Source of the DNA: Chitinophagaceae bacterium
GTDB taxonomy: Bacteria; Bacteroidota; Bacteroidia; Chitinophagales; Chitinophagaceae
Assembly: GCA_947454155.1 (NCBI GenBank)
Contig: CANGIT010000021.1
Location: forward strand, 1-37,630
Direction of reading: 5' to 3'
Length of the DNA: 37,630 bases
Each line of letters begins with the position of its first letter. Positions within the stretch are counted from its first letter, which is position 1. This document shows, piece after piece, positions 1 through 7,725 of this stretch. A program made the translations under genes and the position numbers. The notes under the pieces were generated by a model. That model was given only the letters and a program-made list of their open reading frames with translations, searched no databases and was not told the DNA's origin.

Positions 1-188
1 AAGTGAAAGGATTGGCGGCACGCACAGCAAATGTGAATGTGCTGGATGCGCAGGGGAGATTCATCAAATCGATCAAAGTGAATGCCGAAGAGACTGTAAC
101 CTTGGGTTCAGAGCTCAAATCCGGTGTGTACATGCTGGAAGTGAAATCTAACAATGAAGTGAAGACGGTGAGAGTGGTGAAATATTAA
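1..188 (+). CDS. C-terminal end of a T9SS-exported protein (partial)
   Basis: Only the last ~61 codons lie in the window; the reading frame is open at the left edge, so the gene begins outside and the GTG at position 3 is probably not its start. The residues match the type A T9SS C-terminal sorting domain: a VNVLDAQGRFIKSI strand pair, then GSELKSGVYMLEVKSN, then a basic VKTVRVVKY end. In Bacteroidota this beta-sandwich directs a protein through the outer membrane by type IX secretion and is removed or used for surface anchoring. The catalytic or adhesive part is not visible, so the cargo's function cannot be stated. A strong terminator follows 28 bp after the stop, separating it from the carotenoid regulators. 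Confidence 0.8.
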   Translation, partial: VKGLAARTANVNVLDAQGRFIKSIKVNAEETVTLGSELKSGVYMLEVKSNNEVKTVRVVKY

Positions 189-215
189 GCCATCCATCAT
201 CTCCGAAAATACAAT

Positions 216-246
216 AGCCCACCATTTAAATGGTGGGCTTTTTTTA
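216..246 (+). terminator. Rho-independent terminator after the T9SS cargo gene
   Basis: A perfect palindrome with 12-base arms (AGCCCACCATTT and AAATGGTGGGCT, 216-239) is followed by a run of seven T ending at 245. It lies 28 bp after the stop of the partial gene and insulates the downstream merR gene from read-through. Confidence 0.9.
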
Positions 247-356
247 TACTTGCCATCACTCAGCATTCTTTTAAGATTTCAACCATGAATTTGGATGGCT
301 AATGCACATAAATTTCCTTTACTTAAAAAATAGCTGTCAAATAAAAAAGAAAATAA

Positions 357-385
357 GTTAAACAAAAAATAACTTCGCTTGTTTA
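357..385. promoter_or_regulatory. Putative operator upstream of the merR photoreceptor gene
   Basis: TAAACAA (359-365) and TTGTTTA (379-385) form a perfect inverted repeat with 13 bp between the arms, about two helical turns centre to centre. The left arm is part of GTTAAACA (357-364), the same octamer that recurs upstream of the sigma factor gene at 1361. A weak -7-like TACTTTTA (386-393) adjoins it, and the merR start is 24 bp after the right arm. Autorepression by the MerR protein is inferred, not shown. Confidence 0.45.
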
Positions 386-409
386 TACTTTTACAATCAA
401 GCTAAGGAT

Positions 410-1288
410 ATGAACTCATTTACCATAAAAGACCTCGAAAACTTATCAGGTATTAAAGCCCACACACTCAGAATCTGGGAGCAACGCTATAATTTCCTCA
501 GACCCAGCAGAACTTTTACCAATATCAGGTATTATTCCAACGATGAATTGAAGATCATCCTCAATATCGCCTTATTGAACAAATACGGCTATAAGATTTC
601 CCATATCGATAAAATGTCGGAAGAAGACATCAAGCATAAAATACTTTCCTTAAGTCAGCAAGAAGCCCAACAGGAGCGGATTGTAAACGAACTTGTTAAG
701 CAGATGATCGACCTCGATACCGAAGGTTTTGAAAATACGTTGAGCAGTTATATCATGGCTCGTGGTATCGAAAGGACCATCACCCAAATCATCTTCAGCT
801 ATCTCGAAAAAATAGGCATCCTTTGGATGACCAATCATATCAATCCTGCTCAGGAACATCTGGTTACCAACATCATACGCCAGAAACTCATTCTGGGAAT
901 CGAGGGCATTTCCACTCCTTTAAAGTCAAATAAAACGCTTTTGCTATTCCTGCCCGAAACAGAATACCACGAAATTGGCCTCTTGTTCATGTATTATCTC
1001 CTCAAAAGCAGGGGCATCAATGTAATCTATCTAGGCAGCAATGTTCCCTTGGCAGATGTGGGCTTTGTGGTTAAAGTCAAAAAGCCCGATTATCTCTATT
1101 GTCATATCACAAGACCCGCCAGCAGTTTCAATTTCGACAAATTCATGTCCAATATTTCCAAAAACCTGGCCGATACGCCCTGTATCATTTCCGGCCGTCT
1201 TACACAGAATTACGAAAAGAAAATTCTACCTCCAGTCATCTTTAAGAAAAGCATTGCCGAGGTGATGGAATTCATCGCTAATTTGTAG
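410..1288 (+). CDS. MerR-family regulator with B12-binding domain, CarH/LitR-type photoreceptor candidate
   Basis: The 292-residue protein has an N-terminal MerR winged helix (about residues 4-72, with TLRIWEQRY and the RYYSNDEL wing). A four-helix cap region (about 85-165) and a Rossmann-like cobalamin-binding domain (about 175-292) follow. Two diagnostic motifs are intact. W139 followed by nine residues and E149-H150 is the W-x9-EH light-sensing motif; E185-Y-H187-E-I-G190 is the E-x-H-x-x-G motif, whose histidine ligates cobalt. In CarH, adenosylcobalamin drives tetramer formation and repression of carotenoid genes in the dark; light breaks the Co-C bond and releases DNA. Its place ahead of an ECF sigma gene and a full carotenoid cluster fits this role. 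B12 dependence in this organism is inferred; the family assignment is firm. Confidence 0.85.
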   Translation: MNSFTIKDLENLSGIKAHTLRIWEQRYNFLRPSRTFTNIRYYSNDELKIILNIALLNKYGYKISHIDKMSEEDIKHKILSLSQQEAQQERIVNELVKQMIDLDTEGFENTLSSYIMARGIERTITQIIFSYLEKIGILWMTNHINPAQEHLVTNIIRQKLILGIEGISTPLKSNKTLLLFLPETEYHEIGLLFMYYLLKSRGINVIYLGSNVPLADVGFVVKVKKPDYLYCHITRPASSFNFDKFMSNISKNLADTPCIISGRLTQNYEKKILPPVIFKKSIAEVMEFIANL

Positions 1289-1337
1289 AACAATTATTAA
1301 AAATAGCTAAACAAAAATTTCCCAGTTTCGCCATTGA

Positions 1338-1368
1338 TGTTTAACTTCGTTGTCCATTAAGTTAAACA
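1338..1368. promoter_or_regulatory. Putative operator upstream of the ECF sigma gene
   Basis: TGTTTAAC (1338-1345) and GTTAAACA (1361-1368) form a perfect 8-bp inverted repeat with a 15-bp spacer. The right arm ends seven bases before the sigma factor ATG. Another half-site, TAAACAA, lies at 1308-1314. The octamer is shared with the merR upstream region (357-364), so both regulators may be controlled by the same DNA-binding protein, most simply the CarH-like repressor. Confidence 0.5.
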
Positions 1369-1375
1369 ATAAAAT

Positions 1376-1876
1376 ATGTCTACACAGGAGTTTGAAAAAA
1401 TGCTGATTGAAAACGCCGATTTTCTAAAGCCGTTTGCTTTCACCCTTACCAAGGACAATGAATCGGCCAAAGACCTGACCCAGGAAACTTTATTCAAGGC
1501 ATTGGCCAATAAAGAAAAGTATAACGTAGGTACCAATATCAAAGCATGGATGTACACCATCATGCGTAACATTTTCATCAACAATTACCGCAGAAAATCA
1601 CGTCAGCAGGTCATATTTGACAACACACCCAACGATTTCCTGCTCGACCATAATCAATCCGCCGTAAAAAACGGCGCCGAATCCAGCTTGCAGCTGAAGG
1701 AAATTCAAAAAGCGATCAGCAACCTGCCCGATATTTTCCGTTATCCTTTCGTTTTATATTTCGAAGGATACAAATACAACGAAATTTCCGCTTACCTTGA
1801 TGAACCTTTGGGAACTGTGAAAAGCAGAATTCACTTTGCCCGGAAATTGTTGAAAGCGGAGATTGACAGGGGATAG
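1376..1876 (+). CDS. RNA polymerase ECF-type sigma factor
   Basis: The 166-residue product has the two-domain layout of ECF sigma factors. Region 2 (about residues 10-80) carries DLTQETLFKAL and the -10 recognition helix around AWMYTIMRNIFINNYRR. Region 4 (about 105-163) carries LPDIFRYPFVLYFEGYKYNEISAYLDEPLGTVKSRIHFARKLL, a typical -35-binding helix-turn-helix. No anti-sigma gene is next to it, so its activity is probably set by transcription, in keeping with the operator-like inverted repeat just upstream. It sits between the photoreceptor gene and crtI; the likely job is to switch on the carotenoid operon, comparable in logic to light-induced ECF factors of myxobacteria, but its target promoter is not evident by eye. 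Confidence 0.88.
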   Translation: MSTQEFEKMLIENADFLKPFAFTLTKDNESAKDLTQETLFKALANKEKYNVGTNIKAWMYTIMRNIFINNYRRKSRQQVIFDNTPNDFLLDHNQSAVKNGAESSLQLKEIQKAISNLPDIFRYPFVLYFEGYKYNEISAYLDEPLGTVKSRIHFARKLLKAEIDRG

Positions 1877-1948
1877 GCATTTGGGTCTGTTACTTCTGTT
1901 CAGAGAAACTTCAAAAACCACCCATCATTAATTATCTATCAACCCACC

Positions 1949-2109
1949 AACCCTGTAGAGGTGATAAATTTCTAACAACAATCAAAACCCTTAGGGGTGG
2001 AATTATTCAAACAATAATCAACCCCGTAGGGGTGAAAACATTCTAACAACAATCAAAACCCTCAGGGGTGGAATTATTCTAACAACAATCAAACCCCGTA
2101 GGGGTGAAA
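1949..2109. repeat. Five-unit array of CCCCGTAGGGG hairpin repeats upstream of crtI
   Basis: Short palindromes recur at 1951-1961, 1988-1997, 2022-2032, 2059-2068 and 2094-2104, every 34-37 bp. Between them lies the A/T-rich text TCTAACAACAATCAAA. Two versions alternate: units 1, 3 and 5 have a GTA centre (unit 1 degenerate), while units 2 and 4 read CCCTTAGGGG or CCCTCAGGGG followed by TGGAATTATTC. The true period is therefore about 71 bp. The array fills most of the 243-bp gap between the sigma gene and crtI, and the last palindrome ends 15 bp before the crtI ATG. A related palindrome occurs at 15763-15903. There are no unique spacers, so it is not CRISPR. Confidence 0.85.
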
Positions 2110-2119
2110 TTATTATACA

Positions 2120-3592
2120 ATGAAAAAAGCAATCGTCATAGGAAGTGGATTTGCCGGCATGTCGGCGGCCTCTTTCATGGCTCAATCGGGCTGGGAGGTA
2201 ACTGTTCTGGAGAAGCACGATATGCCCGGTGGTCGTGGTCGATTGTACCAACAAGATGGTTTCACTTTCGATATGGGCCCCAGCTGGTACTGGATGCCCG
2301 ATGTTTTTGAAAGATATTTCAATTGCTTCGGAAAAAAAGTGGCCGACTACTACCAACTTCAGCGTCTTGATCCTTCTTACCGAATTTATTATAACGATGG
2401 TCCGGTGGATATTCCGGCTGATTATGATGCCCTTCGCAAGCTGTTTGAATCCATTGAACCCGGAAGCGCGGTGCAACTCGACCGTTTTTTGGAAGAGGCG
2501 AAATATAAATATGAAGTTGGCATCAACAAACTGGTTCACAAACCTGGACAAAGCCTGGCCGAATTCATGGATGCCGATCTGGTGAAAGGTTTGCTGAAAC
2601 TGGACGTGTTCACTTCCATGAAAAAACATGTTCGAAAATTTTTCAAAAATACTCGGCTGATTCAGCTGATGGAGTTTCCTGTACTGTTCCTTGGCGCATT
2701 ACCTGCCGATATTCCTGCTTTATACAGCCTGATGAATTATGCCGATATCAAACTGGGTACCTGGTATCCACAGGGCGGCATGCACGAAATTCCTAAAGCC
2801 ATGCATCGACTGGCGGTGGAGCTGGGGGTCAAATTTGAATTCGGTTGCAATGTTGATCAGATTGAAGTTACCGGCCGCCAGGCCAAGCGTGTAAGGGCAG
2901 GCGAAAGAACTTTTGAAGCTGATGTGGTGATTGGTGGTGCCGATTATCATTTCATTGAAACACAGCTCCTCGAAAAAGCGCACAGAAGTTATTCCGATAA
3001 TTATTGGGAAAAAAGAGTGATGGCTCCTTCTTGTTTACTATATTACATTGGATTGTCGAAAAGACTAAACAATGTCACCCACCATTCTTTATTCTTCGAT
3101 GTGGATTTTGAAAAGCATGGAGATGAAATATACGAACATCCACAGTGGCCTTCAACACCTTTATTCTATGTAAGCATTCCTTCTGTTACCGACGCCACCG
3201 TAGCGCCTCCGGGCGGAGAGAATCTGTTTTTTCTGATACCGGTAGCCGCAGGTTTGGAGGGTGATGATGAAGAACGCAGAGAACAATATTTTAGGAAAAT
3301 TGTTAAACGATTTGAGGAACAAACCGGCAACACCATAACGGATGCCATTGTTCACCAGAGAACGTATTCGGTTTCCGATTTTAAAAAAGATTATAACGCC
3401 TTTAAAGGAAACGCCTACGGACTTGCCAATACCCTGATGCAAACCTCAATCCTGAAGCCTTCGTTGAAAAGCAAAAAACTAAACAATCTCTTTTACACCG
3501 GTCAGCTCACCGTGCCTGGTCCCGGCGTTCCTCCTTCGCTCATCAGCGGTGAAGTGGTGGCCAAAGAGATCAATAAAACTTTCAAACCTTAG
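2120..3592 (+). CDS. crtI: Phytoene desaturase (lycopene-forming CrtI)
   Basis: CrtI is an FAD-dependent membrane-associated enzyme that introduces the double bonds turning colourless phytoene into red lycopene. The 490-residue length is normal for bacterial CrtI. The FAD dinucleotide fold is at the N-terminus (G8-S-G10-F-A-G13, then the acidic end of the second strand, VTVLEKHDMPGGRGR). The C-terminal signature NLFYTGQLTVPGPGVPPSLISGEVVAKEI is characteristic. It is the first gene of the structural operon and is separated from crtB by only 3 bp. A second, diverged CrtI-family gene lies at 5011. This copy is assigned phytoene desaturation because it is paired with crtB and because its C-terminal motif is of the classical type; the exact number of desaturation steps cannot be read from sequence. 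Confidence 0.92.
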   Translation: MKKAIVIGSGFAGMSAASFMAQSGWEVTVLEKHDMPGGRGRLYQQDGFTFDMGPSWYWMPDVFERYFNCFGKKVADYYQLQRLDPSYRIYYNDGPVDIPADYDALRKLFESIEPGSAVQLDRFLEEAKYKYEVGINKLVHKPGQSLAEFMDADLVKGLLKLDVFTSMKKHVRKFFKNTRLIQLMEFPVLFLGALPADIPALYSLMNYADIKLGTWYPQGGMHEIPKAMHRLAVELGVKFEFGCNVDQIEVTGRQAKRVRAGERTFEADVVIGGADYHFIETQLLEKAHRSYSDNYWEKRVMAPSCLLYYIGLSKRLNNVTHHSLFFDVDFEKHGDEIYEHPQWPSTPLFYVSIPSVTDATVAPPGGENLFFLIPVAAGLEGDDEERREQYFRKIVKRFEEQTGNTITDAIVHQRTYSVSDFKKDYNAFKGNAYGLANTLMQTSILKPSLKSKKLNNLFYTGQLTVPGPGVPPSLISGEVVAKEINKTFKP

Positions 3593-3595
3593 CGT

Positions 3596-4432
3596 ATGAT
3601 GCAGATTTTTAACGAAGTGAGCTCACAATGCAGCCGCATCACCACCGAGCGTTACAGTACTTCTTTCAGCAGTGCCATTCGGTTGTTGCACAAAGACCTC
3701 CGGATGCCCATCTACCGTATCTATGGTTTTGTTCGCTTTGCAGATGAGATTGTGGATACCTTTCACGAGCATGACAAGGCCTTGTTGTTGTCGGAGTTTA
3801 AAAAAGAAACTTACGCATCCATCAGCAGAGGCATCAGCCTGAACCCGATCTTAAACAGTTTTCAGCAGGTGGTGAATGAATACAAAATCGACCACGCGCT
3901 CATTGAGGCTTTTTTCAACAGCATGGAATCCGACCTCAGCCAGTTTTCATACGACGATCAGGGCTACCGCGATTACATCTATGGCAGCGCCGAAGTGGTG
4001 GGACTCATGTGTCTGTATGTTTTTTGCAATGGTCAGGAACAGGAATACCTCAACCTGAAACCTTATGCCAAAGCGCTGGGTGCCGCTTTTCAAAAAGTGA
4101 ACTTTCTGCGCGATATCAAAGCCGATTCCGAAGGATTGAAAAGGGTTTATTTTCCAGGAGTAGATTTCAGCAATTTTACCTTGAGAGACAAAGCCGCCAT
4201 CGAGTTGGATATTGAAAATGACTTTCGTCTGGCTTATGAAGGCATTTTGAAGTTGCCAATGAAAGCCCGCTTCGGGGTGTATGTGGCTTACAAATACTAC
4301 CTCTCTTTGTTCAAAAAAATCAAGAAGTCGCAGCCGGCCACCTTGCTCGAAGATCGCATCCGTATTCCCAATTATTCCAAAGCATTTATTGTGATGAGGG
4401 CCGGACTCAGAAGTCAGCTCAATATCTTGTAA
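3596..4432 (+). CDS. crtB: Phytoene synthase
   Basis: CrtB condenses two geranylgeranyl diphosphate molecules head to head into phytoene, the first committed step of the pathway. The 278-residue protein is all-alpha squalene/phytoene synthase fold. The two Mg-diphosphate-binding aspartate motifs are present: D50-E-I-V-D54 and D173-I-K-A-D177, the latter inside NFLRDIKADSEG. It begins 3 bp after the crtI stop, with a second in-frame ATG immediately after the first, and is clearly co-transcribed. No GGPP synthase gene (crtE) is in the window, so the substrate must come from a gene elsewhere. Confidence 0.93.
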   Translation: MMQIFNEVSSQCSRITTERYSTSFSSAIRLLHKDLRMPIYRIYGFVRFADEIVDTFHEHDKALLLSEFKKETYASISRGISLNPILNSFQQVVNEYKIDHALIEAFFNSMESDLSQFSYDDQGYRDYIYGSAEVVGLMCLYVFCNGQEQEYLNLKPYAKALGAAFQKVNFLRDIKADSEGLKRVYFPGVDFSNFTLRDKAAIELDIENDFRLAYEGILKLPMKARFGVYVAYKYYLSLFKKIKKSQPATLLEDRIRIPNYSKAFIVMRAGLRSQLNIL

Positions 4433-4477
4433 TCAGCGCCATCGCCCTGTACAAAACAAATTCATTTATCTATCTTC

Positions 4478-5005
4478 ATGTTAGTCAACCAAGTCATATT
4501 AGTCAACGAAAACGATGAGGAGCTCGGCAGTATGGAAAAAATAGCCGCACATCGCGAAGCTTTGCTGCATCGGGCATTCAGCGTTTTCATCTTCAACCGC
4601 AAAGGAGAAATGTTGCTGCAGCAACGGGCTTCCAACAAATATCACAGTCCCGACCTTTGGACCAACGCCTGCTGCAGTCATCCCATGCCCGGTGAATCCA
4701 CTGCGGACGCCGCGCACAGAAGACTTCGAGAAGAACTGGGCTTTGATACCGATCTCGATCCATTGTTTCATTTTATTTACAAGACACCATTCGACAACGG
4801 TCTGACAGAGCATGAGCTCGACCACGTTTTTGTTGGTGTTTATGATGGTCCCATTCAATCCGATCCGGCCGAAGTGAAAGATTTCTGTTACATGAAAATG
4901 GAAGCCATCAGCGAAAGCATGCAACGTCATCAGCATAAATACACCTCTTGGTTTGCCATCGCCTTCCCCCGACTGGAAGAAGAGATGGCAGCCCGTCAGC
5001 TTTAA
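4478..5005 (+). CDS. idi: Isopentenyl-diphosphate delta-isomerase, type I
   Basis: The enzyme interconverts isopentenyl and dimethylallyl diphosphate and so sets the ratio of the C5 building blocks for carotenoids and quinones. The 175-residue sequence is a Nudix-fold type I isomerase. The catalytic cysteine lies in WTNACCSHP (C66), and the metal-binding and catalytic glutamates are in the Nudix helix RRLREELGF and in EHELDHV (E111, E113). It lies 45 bp after crtB and only 5 bp before crtD, so it belongs to the carotenoid operon. Placement of idi inside a crt cluster suggests that C5 supply is adjusted together with pigment production. Confidence 0.93.
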   Translation: MLVNQVILVNENDEELGSMEKIAAHREALLHRAFSVFIFNRKGEMLLQQRASNKYHSPDLWTNACCSHPMPGESTADAAHRRLREELGFDTDLDPLFHFIYKTPFDNGLTEHELDHVFVGVYDGPIQSDPAEVKDFCYMKMEAISESMQRHQHKYTSWFAIAFPRLEEEMAARQL

Positions 5006-5010
5006 TTCAA

Positions 5011-6495
5011 ATGTCCCCTCAAAAAGCAATCATCATTGGTAGCGGAATTGCCGGCATGGCCACAGCCATCAGACTGGCGGTGCAAGGATTTGAAGTGACT
5101 GTTTTTGAAGCCAATGCATTCCCTGGCGGAAAACTTTCTTTATTTGAAAAAGATGGGTTTCGTTTTGATGCCGGACCATCGCTATTTACAGAGGCGCACC
5201 TGGTGGAGGAGTTGTTTGAACTGGCCGATGAACCCATGGAAAATTATTTCAGCTATCAACAACTTGATACTGCCTGTCATTATTTCTTTGAAAATGGCAA
5301 ACGCCTGAAAGCCGACACAGACAAGGATAAACTGGATGCCGCCATTGCTACGCAGTTGGGCGAAAAACCCGGAACGGTAAAAGATTATTTATCGCGTGCA
5401 GAAAAACTATATGATGATGTAGGACATATTTTCCTTAATTTCTCTTTACACAAAACATCCACCTGGATACATAAAAGAGTATGGAAAGCAGTGAAGGCCG
5501 TAAGATGGCCTTATCTCTTTTCCACTTTGAACGAATACAACCAAAGCCGATTCAAACAACCTGAAACTGTTCAGCTTTTCAACCGATACGCCACTTATAA
5601 CGGCAGTAATCCCTTCAAAGCGCCGGGCATGCTGAGTTTGATTCCTCATCTGGAATTCAACACAGGAACCTTTTATCCCAAGGGAGGCATGATCAGCATT
5701 ACCAACGCGCTGTATGCGCTGGCTCAAAAAAAAGGAGTTGTCTTTCAATTCAACCATAAGGTGCAATCCATCCTGCAAGAAGGCAAAAAAGCCGTTGGGG
5801 TAGAGGTGAATCAAAAACAGGTAAGGGCCGATGTGGTGGTAAGCAATGGCGATGTTTATTACACCTACAAGCATTTGCTCAAAAACGAAAAACAAGCGGC
5901 CCGTCTCCAACAGCTCGAACGCAGCAGCAGTGCGCTGATTTTCTATTGGGGAATCCAACATCAGTTCGAAGAGCTGGGTTTGCACAACATTCTTTTCACC
6001 CGCAATTACAGCGAGGAGTTTGCGCATATTTTCGAGAAGCAACAAACTTATCACGATCCCACGATTTACATCAACATCACTTCAAAAATGGAAGCCGGTC
6101 ATACACCGGGCAAAGGAGAGAATTGGTTTGTGATGGTGAACGCTCCTGCCGATAACGGACAAGATTGGTCGAAGCTGGTAAAGGAGCTGAGAAAGCAGGT
6201 AGTACTCAAAATCAACCGGATGCTGAACACCGATATCGAACCACTGGTGGCTACGGAAATCATCATGGATCCTTTGCGCATCGCAGAACGTACCGGCACC
6301 TTCAAGGGCTCTTTGTATGGTACCAGTTCTAATTCCAAATGGGCTGCGTTTTTCCGACCGGCGAACTTCGACAGTGGCATCAAAAATTTATATTGCTGCG
6401 GTGGAACGGTTCATCCGGGCGGAGGGATTCCGCTTTGTTTGAAAAGTGCCGCCATCACCGCCGACCTCATCAACAAAGATTATGGACACCAATAA
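5011..6495 (+). CDS. crtD: CrtI-family desaturase, probable 1-hydroxycarotenoid 3,4-desaturase (CrtD)
   Basis: A second FAD-dependent carotenoid desaturase of 494 residues. The Rossmann motif is IIIGSGIAGMATA, followed by VTVFEANAFPGGKLS. The C-terminus NLYCCGGTVHPGGGIPLCLKSAAI differs clearly from the crtI product. Start: an open frame extends back to 4948 inside idi, but the ATG at 5011 places the FAD fold at the normal N-terminal distance and follows the idi stop by 5 bp. Next to cruF, and in a cluster with a separate phytoene desaturase, the best reading is CrtD, which adds the 3',4' double bond after CruF has hydrated the psi end. A role as a further CrtI-type desaturase or isomerase-like enzyme cannot be excluded by sequence alone. 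Confidence 0.75.
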   Translation: MSPQKAIIIGSGIAGMATAIRLAVQGFEVTVFEANAFPGGKLSLFEKDGFRFDAGPSLFTEAHLVEELFELADEPMENYFSYQQLDTACHYFFENGKRLKADTDKDKLDAAIATQLGEKPGTVKDYLSRAEKLYDDVGHIFLNFSLHKTSTWIHKRVWKAVKAVRWPYLFSTLNEYNQSRFKQPETVQLFNRYATYNGSNPFKAPGMLSLIPHLEFNTGTFYPKGGMISITNALYALAQKKGVVFQFNHKVQSILQEGKKAVGVEVNQKQVRADVVVSNGDVYYTYKHLLKNEKQAARLQQLERSSSALIFYWGIQHQFEELGLHNILFTRNYSEEFAHIFEKQQTYHDPTIYINITSKMEAGHTPGKGENWFVMVNAPADNGQDWSKLVKELRKQVVLKINRMLNTDIEPLVATEIIMDPLRIAERTGTFKGSLYGTSSNSKWAAFFRPANFDSGIKNLYCCGGTVHPGGGIPLCLKSAAITADLINKDYGHQ

Positions 6496-7180
6496 GCCTA
6501 AGGCCATCTTTGGAAAATTCAATCGTCTGCAGCTGGCTACCGCTGTGGCCATCCTGTTTCATGTCATCGGACTCATCGGTATCTTGTGGTTCAACCACGA
6601 TTTTTTTATTCGCACCACGGTTTTCAATTTACTGTTGATGTTCGCCTTGCTGTTGTATACCGAACAGAAAATCAACAGCAGATGGATGCTTTTTTTTCTG
6701 CTATGTTTTCTGGGTGGAATCATCGCCGAGCTCATCGGTGTTCACACGGCAAAGCTGTTTGGTGAATATCGTTATGGCGATGTGCTTGGACTTAAAATAA
6801 GAGATGTGCCTTTGATGATTGGTATTAACTGGTTTATAGTGATGCTGGGTTCAGGAAGACTGGTGGGTAGCCTGTCCGAAAACTTTCGCACTTTTCGTGA
6901 GGCGCCGAAATGGGTGCGTATTCTTGCCTTGAGCATCGATGCCGCCTGCATAGCCGTTGTATTCGATTGGATCATGGAACCTGTGGCAATAAAACTGGGC
7001 TTTTGGCAGTGGGGCAACGACGGTTCCATTCCTTTTTACAATTACGTCTGCTGGTTTTTGGTCAGCCTGCTGCTGCAAGTTTTTTATCAGGGACTGATGG
7101 GTGAAACGAGGAACAAATTCGCCCTACATTTGTTGATGATACAGGCCATGTTTTTTCTCATCTTAAGATCATTGTTATGA
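6482..7180 (+). CDS. cruF: Carotenoid 1,2-hydratase CruF (DUF422 family)
   Basis: CruF adds water across the terminal 1,2 double bond of acyclic carotenoids such as lycopene, giving the tertiary hydroxyl that CrtD needs. The 232-residue protein is strongly hydrophobic with about six to seven membrane segments. It has the family's conserved GEYRYGDVLGLKIRDVPLMIGINWFI and FDWIMEPVAIKLGFWQW blocks. The ATG at 6482 overlaps the end of crtD by 14 bp; a longer frame from 6446 would add 12 unconvincing residues. The stop overlaps the crtZ start, so translational coupling on both sides is likely. It is distinct from the CrtC type of hydratase. Confidence 0.85.
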   Translation: MDTNKPKAIFGKFNRLQLATAVAILFHVIGLIGILWFNHDFFIRTTVFNLLLMFALLLYTEQKINSRWMLFFLLCFLGGIIAELIGVHTAKLFGEYRYGDVLGLKIRDVPLMIGINWFIVMLGSGRLVGSLSENFRTFREAPKWVRILALSIDAACIAVVFDWIMEPVAIKLGFWQWGNDGSIPFYNYVCWFLVSLLLQVFYQGLMGETRNKFALHLLMIQAMFFLILRSLL

Positions 7181-7659
7181 CTGTTCTATTCATTATTGGA
7201 ATTGCATTACTCACGTTTATTGTCATGGAAGGTATCACGTGGCTTACACATAAATATGTGATGCATGGTTTCTTATGGTACCTGCATGAAGACCATCATC
7301 AGCCCAATCCGGGCTTCTTCGAAAAAAATGATGCCTTCTTCCTGATATTTGCCATACCCAGCTGGCTCTGCATCATGTTTGGATTGCAGGAACGTGTGTA
7401 CTGGGAAGCCGCCATTGGTTTTGGTATCGCGCTATACGGGATGGCGTATTTCATTGTTCATGAAGTAATCATCCATCAGCGATTCAAATGGTTCAGCCGC
7501 AGCAATAATGTTTATATCCGCACCATCAGATGGGCACACAAGATGCATCACAAACATCTGGGCAAAGAACATGGCGAAAGCTTTGGCATGTTGTTCGTAG
7601 CCGGAAAATACTGGAAGAAGGTAAGAAGGGATGAAGAATTAAAAAATCAAAAAGTTTAA
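7177..7659 (+). CDS. crtZ: Beta-carotene (3-)hydroxylase CrtZ
   Basis: CrtZ is a di-iron membrane hydroxylase that places an OH at C3 of beta-ionone rings. The 160-residue protein has the expected histidine clusters: H25-x4-H30, H37-x2-H40-H41, H95-x4-H100 and H121-x2-H124-H125-x-H127, with membrane helices between them. Its ATG overlaps the cruF stop (ATGA), a tight coupling. In this cluster, where only one end of the carotenoid is expected to be cyclised, CrtZ would act on a single ring. After the stop there are 66 bp of low-complexity sequence before the lycopene cyclase. Confidence 0.92.
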   Translation: MTVLFIIGIALLTFIVMEGITWLTHKYVMHGFLWYLHEDHHQPNPGFFEKNDAFFLIFAIPSWLCIMFGLQERVYWEAAIGFGIALYGMAYFIVHEVIIHQRFKWFSRSNNVYIRTIRWAHKMHHKHLGKEHGESFGMLFVAGKYWKKVRRDEELKNQKV

Positions 7660-7725
7660 AAGGTCTCAGAGGTTCAATGAGTTCAAACACCAAACACAAA
7701 ACAACAAACAATTTTCTTTTAAACC

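Noticed and set aside
1949..2109. Regularly spaced ~36-bp repeats that could suggest a CRISPR array
   Set aside because: The text between palindromes is itself repeated (AACAACAATCAAA), there are no unique spacers and no cas genes nearby. The same holds for 15763-15903.
2018..2629. 203-codon minus-strand frame over the repeat array and crtI start
   Set aside because: It is antisense to crtI; its end is only translated repeat sequence (PLRGLIVVRI repeated).
4948..5010. Upstream extensions of crtD (4948), cruF (6446) and the acyl-CoA ligase (21396)
   Set aside because: The added residues overlap neighbouring genes or lack conservation-like content; the internal ATGs place the conserved N-terminal motifs at normal distances.
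5446..6054. 202-codon minus-strand frame inside crtD, and 22263-22961 inside the acyl-CoA ligase
   Set aside because: Both are shadows of strongly supported genes on the other strand without any family motif.
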